In this document: one piece after another, positions 1 to 5,104 of the stretch
How the letters are laid out: every line of letters starts with the position of its first letter
Numbering within the stretch: the stretch's first letter is position 1
Source of the DNA: Chloroflexota bacterium
Lineage (GTDB): Bacteria; Chloroflexota; Dehalococcoidia; Lucifugimonadales; JAPUKM01
Direction of reading: 5' to 3'
Length of the DNA stretch: 5,594 nucleotides
Assembly (NCBI GenBank): GCA_027295645.1
Contig: JAPUKM010000213.1
Coordinates: 1-5,594 of the forward strand
The notes under the pieces: generated by a model
The model's database searches: none
What the model saw: the letters and a program-made list of their open reading frames with translations, nothing else
Told to the model about the DNA's origin: nothing
Made by a program: the position numbers and the translations under genes

Positions 1-2
1 TA

Positions 3-33
3 GCCCCGTAGCCAGGGCGGGCAGGGTTTTTTT
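3..33 (+). terminator. Possible tail of an upstream terminator (GC-rich stretch then T7)
   Basis: A GC-rich stretch with GCCC at 3-6 and GGGC at both 15-18 and 19-22 is followed by seven T residues at 27-33. This has the rough shape of an intrinsic terminator for a gene entering from the left. The stem is short and imperfect, and three G residues (24-26) sit between it and the T-run. The true stem may begin outside the window. The T-run could instead be an A/T-rich element upstream of the mutS promoter. Confidence 0.22.
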
Positions 34-37
34 GGTC

Positions 38-43
38 TACAAT
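38..43 (+). promoter_or_regulatory. Candidate -10 box (TACAAT) for mutS
   Basis: TACAAT matches five of six positions of the bacterial -10 consensus and lies 25 bp upstream of the preferred mutS start at 69. Transcription would begin near 49-51, giving a leader of about 20 nt. No convincing -35 hexamer is seen at the usual spacing (the region is GGGCGG-like). The same heptamer TACAATG recurs just before mutL, which strengthens the case. If the box is used, the upstream ATG at 42, which overlaps it, could not be in the transcript. Confidence 0.4.
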
Positions 44-44
44 G

Positions 45-62
45 AGCCCAGTTTCCTGGGCT
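45..62 (+). repeat. Perfect 7-bp inverted repeat in the mutS leader
   Basis: AGCCCAG (45-51) and CTGGGCT (56-62) are exact reverse complements separated by the four bases TTTC. The repeat begins one base after the candidate -10 box and ends 6 bp before the mutS ATG at 69. It could be an operator covering the transcription start, or an RNA hairpin at the extreme 5' end of the mRNA affecting stability or ribosome access. The structure is directly visible; the function is inferred. A related imperfect repeat precedes the HAD gene. Confidence 0.55.
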
Positions 63-68
63 ATTACT

Positions 69-2660
69 ATGACTACTCCGGTACGCCGCCAGTATCTGCG
101 CATCAAGCAGCAGCACCCCGACGCAATCCTGCTTTTCCGCCTGGGCGACTTCTACGAGACGTTCGACGAGGATGCCAAGATAGTCGCCCGCGAGCTTCAG
201 ATCGCTCTGACCTCGCGGGACATGGGAGGTGGAGAGCGGAGACCCCTGGCGGGAATCCCGTACCACTCGCTGGACGGCTATCTGGCGAAATTGATCAAGC
301 AGGGGTACAAGGTCGCGATCTGTGAGCAGATTACCGACCCCAAGAGCTCGAAGGGTCTTCTGGAGCGAGAGGTTGTGAGGGTTGTCACGCCGGGCACTGT
401 GGATGTGCCGTCGCTGCTGGAGGAGGGGGTCAACAGCTACCTTGTTGCGGCGGTGGTGGATGGAGATGAGGCGGGATTGGCCTACACCGATGTGACGACG
501 GGCACACAGATCGCGGTGGTCCAGCTGCCCGCAGCGTCTCTGGCGGCGGAGCTTGATCGCCTGGCCCCCGCGGAGGTGGTGGTCCCCGAGGAGCAGGAGG
601 GGCTACCGCCCGGGACGAGAAGCACGACCCTGGGCAGAGAGATGTTCTCCCTGGAGTCGAGCCGACAAACGCTACTGGACCTGCTGGGTGCATCGACGCT
701 AGAGGGGTACGGCTGCGAGCATCTGCCGATGGCCATCAGGGCCGGTGGTGCGATGGTACGGTACCTGGAGGAGAAGCAGCGAGGGGTCCTGAGCCGCATC
801 GGGGGCCTGACCACCTACTCTACCGAGGAGTTCATGACGCTGGACCCCCAGACCCGACGAAACCTGGAGCTGTTCCAGGGGGGGCGTTGGGGAGACGCAT
901 CGTTCAGTCTACTGTCGACGCTGAACCTAACCAAAACGCCAATGGGCGCGCGACTGCTGCGCCGCTGGCTGGGGCAACCGCTGTTGGACCCGGGTCGGAT
1001 CGATCAGCGGTTGGATGTAGTGGAGTGGTTCGCACAGAGTCCCGGGGGACGTCAGGAGGCATCGCAGATATTAAGCCGTATGTCCGACCTCGAACGCCTG
1101 GCGAACAGGGTGCGGTCGGGTACGGCGATACCGCGGGAGTTGGTGGCCCTGGGGATCAGCCTTGGCGCGTTGCCGCAGCTTCTGGACGTTCTCGTGGAGG
1201 GCGAACGGGCCGAGCGTGTCCGGTGGCTGACGGACCGGCTGTCCGGTAGCGGCGGGTGCGGCGAGTCGGCCGAACTGATTGGCCGGGCCATGGAGGAGGA
1301 GCCGGGCCAGGTGGGTGAGGGGACGGTCATCCGAAAGGGCTTCTCATCGGAGCTGGACGAGTTGCGCCAGGTCTCCCACGACACCAGAGGCTCAATAGCC
1401 GGCCTGGAGCAGAAGGAGCGGGTACGGACGGGGATACGCAATCTAAAGGTTGGGTATAACAGGGTCTTCGGTTACTACATCGAAGTGACCAGGTCTAACC
1501 TTTCTCAGGTTCCATCCGATTATGAGCGACGCCAGACGCTGACGGGGGGCGAGCGGTTCATCACGCCGGAACTCAAGCGGCTGGAGGAGCTGACGCTCAA
1601 TGCGCGAGAGAGGCTTGAGGAGTTGGAGGGATCGTTGTACCGCCAGGTGTGCCACCAGGTCGGCGAGACGACCTCAGACATCCTGACGGCCGCGGACACG
1701 GTAGCCCACGTGGACGTCTTTGCCGCGCTGTCGGAGGCGGCGGAGCGGTACGGCTATGTGCGTCCGGCGCTGGACGGGAGCGGCGCTATTGAGATTACGG
1801 GGGGGCGGCACCCGGTCATAGAGCAGCAGCTCCCTCCCGGCACCTTTGTGCTCAACGACACCTCCCTGTCCACCGATGGGGAGCAGCTCCATGTCATCAC
1901 GGGGCCCAATATGTCTGGGAAGTCCACGTACCTGCGACAAGTGGCTTTGATTGTCCTCATGGCCCAGGTGGGCAGCTTTGTGCCGGCCCGCTCGGCCAGA
2001 ATAGGCGTGGTGGACCGGATATTCACCAGGGTGGGTTTGCAGGACGACCTGGCCGCCGGACAGTCAACCTTCATGGTGGAGATGGTGGAGACGGCCAGCA
2101 TCCTGAACAACGCAACCAAGCGGTCGCTGGTGATCCTGGACGAGATAGGCCGAGGGACGAGCACCTACGACGGGCTGTCGATCGCCCAGGCGGTCGCCGA
2201 GTACATCCACAATACTCCGCGACTGGGGTGCAGGACCCTTTTCGCTACGCACTACCACGAGCTGACGGAGCTGGCGCGTACGCTGCCGGGGGTGCGGAAC
2301 CACAACGTATCGGTGGTTGAGGAGGAGGGGCGCGTTGTTTTTCTGCATAGGATTGTGCCGGGAGGAGCCGATAAGAGCTACGGCGTTCACGTCGCACAGC
2401 TTGCAGGGCTCCCGCGCGAGGTGATCCAACGGGCATGGGATGTGCTGTACGACCTGGAGGAGAGCCGCAGGGACGGGAGGCTTCCGGCAGGCTCGTTTAG
2501 GGGGGCTGACACAGGGACACAGCTTTCGCTCATTGCTCCGAACGTGGCGGTGGTGGAGGAGCTCCTGGGCCTGGACGTCACAGCGATGACACCCATGGAG
2601 GCCATCAATGCCCTCTATGCACTGAAGCGGAAGGCTGCCGAGGGTAACGGTGAGAGTTGA
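69..2660 (+). CDS. mutS: DNA mismatch repair protein MutS
   Basis: MutS is the mismatch-recognition ATPase of methyl-type mismatch repair. It binds mispairs and small loops as a dimer, then recruits MutL. The predicted protein is 863 aa, close to the family's usual 850-880. Visible in order are the mismatch-binding GDFYETF motif with Phe28 and Glu30; connector and lever/clamp regions (about 120-560); Walker A GPNMSGKST (612-620); STFMVEM (666-672); Walker B LVILDE (687-692) followed by GRGTS; the ATHYHEL H-loop (726-732); and a C-terminal helical end containing PMEAINALYALKR. QLSLI at 818-822 fits the beta-clamp binding consensus and lies where E. coli MutS has its clamp motif. I chose ATG 69, giving MTTPVRRQYL, because homologues begin in this manner and the in-frame ATG at 42 overlaps a TACAAT box. 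No Shine-Dalgarno is evident. No frameshift or missing catalytic residue is seen. Assignment as MutS1 is secure; the start is likely. Confidence 0.98.
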   Translation: MTTPVRRQYLRIKQQHPDAILLFRLGDFYETFDEDAKIVARELQIALTSRDMGGGERRPLAGIPYHSLDGYLAKLIKQGYKVAICEQITDPKSSKGLLEREVVRVVTPGTVDVPSLLEEGVNSYLVAAVVDGDEAGLAYTDVTTGTQIAVVQLPAASLAAELDRLAPAEVVVPEEQEGLPPGTRSTTLGREMFSLESSRQTLLDLLGASTLEGYGCEHLPMAIRAGGAMVRYLEEKQRGVLSRIGGLTTYSTEEFMTLDPQTRRNLELFQGGRWGDASFSLLSTLNLTKTPMGARLLRRWLGQPLLDPGRIDQRLDVVEWFAQSPGGRQEASQILSRMSDLERLANRVRSGTAIPRELVALGISLGALPQLLDVLVEGERAERVRWLTDRLSGSGGCGESAELIGRAMEEEPGQVGEGTVIRKGFSSELDELRQVSHDTRGSIAGLEQKERVRTGIRNLKVGYNRVFGYYIEVTRSNLSQVPSDYERRQTLTGGERFITPELKRLEELTLNARERLEELEGSLYRQVCHQVGETTSDILTAADTVAHVDVFAALSEAAERYGYVRPALDGSGAIEITGGRHPVIEQQLPPGTFVLNDTSLSTDGEQLHVITGPNMSGKSTYLRQVALIVLMAQVGSFVPARSARIGVVDRIFTRVGLQDDLAAGQSTFMVEMVETASILNNATKRSLVILDEIGRGTSTYDGLSIAQAVAEYIHNTPRLGCRTLFATHYHELTELARTLPGVRNHNVSVVEEEGRVVFLHRIVPGGADKSYGVHVAQLAGLPREVIQRAWDVLYDLEESRRDGRLPAGSFRGADTGTQLSLIAPNVAVVEELLGLDVTAMTPMEAINALYALKRKAAEGNGES

Positions 2661-2686
2661 AACATTGGGGCCTTTCCGGGTATTCT
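2657..2686 (+). promoter_or_regulatory. Candidate sigma-70-type promoter overlapping the mutS stop
   Basis: TTGAAA (2657-2662) and TATTCT (2681-2686) are separated by 18 bp. The -35 matches five of six consensus positions and the -10 four of six. The mutS stop codon TGA (2658-2660) lies inside the -35 element. Transcription would start near 2693, about 45 bp before the HAD start. This suggests the HAD gene can be expressed independently of mutS, although read-through from mutS is equally possible because no terminator separates them. Confidence 0.38.
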
Positions 2687-2697
2687 TAGGCGTTTGA

Positions 2698-2714
2698 GCC
2701 CAGCGATGCCGGGC
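2698..2714 (+). repeat. Imperfect inverted repeat in the HAD gene leader
   Basis: GCCCAGC (2698-2704) and GCCGGGC (2708-2714) pair at six of seven positions, with one A-C mismatch and a GAT loop. The left arm begins inside TGAGCCCAG (2695-2703), the same nonamer that starts the inverted repeat before mutS. The hairpin would sit at the 5' end of a transcript from the candidate promoter and ends 6 bp before the Shine-Dalgarno site. It lacks a T-run, so it is not an obvious terminator of mutS. Confidence 0.4.
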
Positions 2715-2720
2715 ATCTAC

Positions 2721-2726
2721 AGGAGG
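2721..2726 (+). promoter_or_regulatory. Shine-Dalgarno site for the HAD gene (AGGAGG)
   Basis: AGGAGG is a full match to the anti-Shine-Dalgarno core. It lies 12 bp before ATG 2739, slightly longer than the common 5-9 bp. It is the only clear ribosome-binding site in front of the three plus-strand genes, which supports this start and contrasts with mutS and mutL. Confidence 0.6.
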
Positions 2727-2738
2727 GCAACGCGCTAG

Positions 2739-3176
2739 ATGAACATATTCTTCGATATGGACTACACCTTGATTGGTGGAATTGACGGATCTCTGAGGCC
2801 CAATGTTCAAGATGTGATGGAGCGGTTGAAAACCGACGGCCACGACCTCTACGTCTGGTCCGGGGTGGGAATCCGATGGAGGGATGTCAAGCGGCTGGGG
2901 ATAGAGCAACTGATAACCGACTGCTATATGAAACCGCTGTCGAACTACTACGAGAGTATGAAAAAGATGGAGTTGCCGGCCGAGCCGGACATGGTGGTGG
3001 ACGACTTTCCCATGGTGGCCAGCGCATTCGGGGGCCTCTGCATTCCAGCCTACAACGTTGAGGACAAGGAAGACCGCGTGATGGAGCGGGTGTACAACGC
3101 CATCACGGACTACGGCAACACCGGCCACTCTGATGACGCGATGTACCGGCCCAGGGATGGCTGGCACAATTCGTAG
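2739..3176 (+). CDS. Small HAD-superfamily hydrolase-like protein, substrate unknown
   Basis: This is a 145-aa cytosolic protein with the core motifs of the haloacid dehalogenase fold. Motif I is the DxDxT signature DMDYT (Asp6 nucleophile, Asp8, Thr10) at the end of the first strand. Ser41 in YVWSG fits motif II. Lys65 in YMKP fits motif III. Asp88-Asp89 in MVVDDFP fits motif IV. The spacing between motifs I and II is too short for a C1 cap, and no room remains for a large C2 cap, so it is a minimal capless (C0-like) type. No signal peptide or membrane segment is visible. With Asp8 present it could be a phosphatase, but the substrate cannot be read from sequence. Its position between mutS and mutL hints at a nucleotide or DNA-end substrate, but that is guilt by association only. 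The start is supported by AGGAGG at 2721. The last 20 residues are polar and probably disordered. Confidence 0.85.
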   Translation: MNIFFDMDYTLIGGIDGSLRPNVQDVMERLKTDGHDLYVWSGVGIRWRDVKRLGIEQLITDCYMKPLSNYYESMKKMELPAEPDMVVDDFPMVASAFGGLCIPAYNVEDKEDRVMERVYNAITDYGNTGHSDDAMYRPRDGWHNS

Positions 3177-3283
3177 CCGAACTGGGCCGTACCTATCTGC
3201 CCACCCTGGATAGTCACTGGCCTCAAGGCCCTCTCCCACTTGCTCCGAGGACGCTCTCCGCTATCAGGCCGCTTCCCGAACTA

Positions 3284-3305
3284 GGGGCGGTAGCCCAAAA
3301 GCCCC
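3284..3305 (+). repeat. Overlapping, mutually exclusive small GC hairpins in the HAD-mutL gap
   Basis: The 192-bp gap 3177-3368 contains no plausible gene. Inside it GGGC (3285-3288) can pair with GCCC (3293-3296) around GGTA, or GGGGC (3284-3288) can pair with GCCCC (3301-3305) around a 12-nt loop that contains the first partner. Four A residues follow the small hairpin. A third small stem, GGCC-TCAA-GGCC, lies at 3219-3230. None is followed by a T-run on the plus strand, so I do not call a terminator. These may be chance in GC-rich DNA. Confidence 0.25.
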
Positions 3306-3350
3306 GCTTTGATGCAGGCTCCATCTTGCCGCTGGGTAGCTATGCGGCTG

Positions 3351-3356
3351 TACAAT
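3351..3356 (+). promoter_or_regulatory. Candidate -10 box (TACAAT) for mutL
   Basis: TACAAT, followed by G as in front of mutS, lies 12 bp upstream of the preferred mutL ATG at 3369. Transcription would start around 3362-3364, leaving a leader of only about 5-7 nt, so the mRNA would be almost leaderless. That agrees with the absence of a Shine-Dalgarno sequence before the start. A weak -35 candidate is TTGCCG (3326-3331) at a long 19-bp spacing. The box implies that mutL has its own promoter rather than depending only on transcription from mutS. Confidence 0.45.
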
Positions 3357-3368
3357 GGCATTGAGCCC

Positions 3369-5099
3369 ATGACCATACGAATTCTGGACATATCGGTAGC
3401 CTCGAAGATCGCCGCAGGCGAGGTGGTGGAGCGCCCGGTGTCGGTGGTGAAGGAGCTGGTGGAGAACTCCCTGGACGCCGGTGCCGGCCAGATCGTTGTG
3501 GAGATTGAGGGCGGCGGCGTGGAGCTCATCATGGTCACCGACGACGGACACGGGATACCGATCCTGGACATGGAGGTGGCGTTTGAGCGGCACGCGACCA
3601 GCAAGATTGTGCGGGATGCTGACCTGGAGAGGATCGCGACCATGGGGTTCCGCGGCGAGGCGCTGCCCAGCATCGCCGCTGTGTCCAGCGTGACGCTCAC
3701 CAGCCGTGTCCGGGGAAGCGAGATGGGGGCGACTATCCAGTTTCGTGGCAGCGAGATGGTGCGCAAGGGGGCCGCAGGGGGGGCGGAAGGAACGTCGATC
3801 ACGGTGAAGGAGCTGTTCATCAACGTGCCTGCCCGCTTGAAATTCCTCCGCTCACAGGCGGCGGAGGGGGGACGGATTCACACCCTGGTGGCTCAACTGG
3901 CCCTGGCCTATCCGGAGGTCCGGTTCCAGCTCCGGGCGAACGGGCGGGAGCGGTTCGTCTCCCCGGGTAATGGGAGCTTCCGGGATGCGCTGGCGAAGGT
4001 GTATGACACAGAGGTGATGGAGTCGCTTCTGGATGTGGCGGCATCGGACGGCGAGGGAAGACGTACATGGGGCTGTATCTCAGCGCCGTCGTACAGCCGG
4101 GCCAACCGGGGTGCGATCAACTTCTATGTCAACCGCCGCTGGGTGCAGAGCCGACTGCTGAGCCAGGCGGTCGAGCAGGCCTACCTGGGAATGCTGATGG
4201 TGGGGAAGCACCCTCTGGTGGCTCTCCACCTGGAGTTACCTCTGGAGCAGGTGGACGTCAATGTTCATCCGGCCAAACGGGAGGTGCGGTTCCATCACGA
4301 GGGGCCGGTCTTCTCCCTGGTGCAGCGCGCCGCTCGTGAGCTGCTGGTTGCCAGATCGCCGGTGCCCGTGGTACAGCCGGACCCCGCACTCCAGGGCCCG
4401 GTAACGCTGCACATCAGGCAGCAGCCCTCATCGCAGGTCGCCGCCATCTCCAGGCAGGAGGAGGGCGCTGATGGACGGGCGGAGGGCGAAAAGCCGTCCG
4501 CCGAGTTGCCGTTGCTCGCGCAGGCACTGCCGGCGCTGCGAGTGCTGGGACAGGCGAGCGGCACCTACATCAGTGCGGAAGGCCCGGGGGGGATCGACCT
4601 CATCGACCAGCACGCCGCGCACGAGCGGGTGCTGTTCGAGCGGGTGCGCCAGCAGAGCCGGGAGCGGCAGCCTGCCGTGCAGGGCCTGCTGACGCCGCTT
4701 TCAGTGGAGCTGCTGCCGGCGCAGATGCAGGCGATGGAGAGGTGGCGTGAGATGCTTGAGTCTCACGGCTTCCTGGGCGAGCCGTTTGGAGAGCGCACCT
4801 TCCTTTTGCGGGGCGTCCCCACGGAGTTGAGGAGCGATACAGACGCCGAGGCGATGCTGATCGAGGCGCTGGAGTTGCTGGGGCGGGCGCAGGACCCCAG
4901 CCAGGCGGGGGACTCTCTGGCGGCGTCCATCGCCTGTCACGGCGCGGTGCGGGCAGGCGATTCGCTGACTCATGAGGAGATGGGTGGCCTGCTACGACAG
5001 CTGGAGGCTTCGGACAGTCCGCACACCTGCCCACATGGCCGCCCGACGATGCTCCAGCTCAGCACGAGCAACCTGGAGCGCGAGTTCGGCAGGCGATAG
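3369..5099 (+). CDS. mutL: DNA mismatch repair protein MutL (endonuclease type)
   Basis: MutL is the mismatch-repair ATPase that couples mismatch-bound MutS to strand incision and removal. The 576-aa product has the full GHKL ATPase half: ELVENSLDAG (29-38), DDGHGI (58-63), HATSK (75-79), GFRGEAL (93-99), NVPARLKFL (152-160) and DVNVHPAKR (296-304). A variable linker spans roughly 330-385. The C-terminal dimerisation domain carries the metal-dependent nicking motif DQHAAHERVLFE (413-424), ACHGAVRAG (522-530), CPHGRP (554-559) and a final FGR. Together these identify the MutH-independent endonuclease class. QGLLTP (438-443) fits the clamp-binding QxhLxP-type motif known in such MutLs. I chose ATG 3369, giving MTIRILDISVASKIAAGEV, because family members start this close to the IAAGEV block; in-frame ATGs at 3309 and 3342 would add a non-conserved tail and lie at or upstream of the TACAAT box. 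The protein is complete, with no broken motif. Confidence 0.98.
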   Translation: MTIRILDISVASKIAAGEVVERPVSVVKELVENSLDAGAGQIVVEIEGGGVELIMVTDDGHGIPILDMEVAFERHATSKIVRDADLERIATMGFRGEALPSIAAVSSVTLTSRVRGSEMGATIQFRGSEMVRKGAAGGAEGTSITVKELFINVPARLKFLRSQAAEGGRIHTLVAQLALAYPEVRFQLRANGRERFVSPGNGSFRDALAKVYDTEVMESLLDVAASDGEGRRTWGCISAPSYSRANRGAINFYVNRRWVQSRLLSQAVEQAYLGMLMVGKHPLVALHLELPLEQVDVNVHPAKREVRFHHEGPVFSLVQRAARELLVARSPVPVVQPDPALQGPVTLHIRQQPSSQVAAISRQEEGADGRAEGEKPSAELPLLAQALPALRVLGQASGTYISAEGPGGIDLIDQHAAHERVLFERVRQQSRERQPAVQGLLTPLSVELLPAQMQAMERWREMLESHGFLGEPFGERTFLLRGVPTELRSDTDAEAMLIEALELLGRAQDPSQAGDSLAASIACHGAVRAGDSLTHEEMGGLLRQLEASDSPHTCPHGRPTMLQLSTSNLEREFGRR

Positions 5100-5104
5100 C
5101 AGGC

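Noticed and set aside
42..68. A 9-codon longer mutS start at ATG 42
   Set aside because: The extension MSPVSWAIT is unlike the family N-terminus, overlaps the TACAAT box and is translated from the inverted repeat. The next ATG at 69 begins as homologues do.
32..325. Plus-strand open frame of 97 codons at the left end
   Set aside because: It is a frame-shifted shadow of mutS with arginine- and proline-rich composition.
2064..3239. A 391-codon open frame on the minus strand covering the end of mutS and all of the HAD gene
   Set aside because: It is rich in His, Val, Arg and Pro with no recognisable domain, as expected for the antisense of high-GC coding sequence, and it opposes two well-supported genes.
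3309..3368. A 20-codon longer mutL start at ATG 3309 (or 3342)
   Set aside because: The added residues are not MutL-like and cover the likely -10 box. MTIRILDISV at 3369 sits at the usual distance before IAAGEV.
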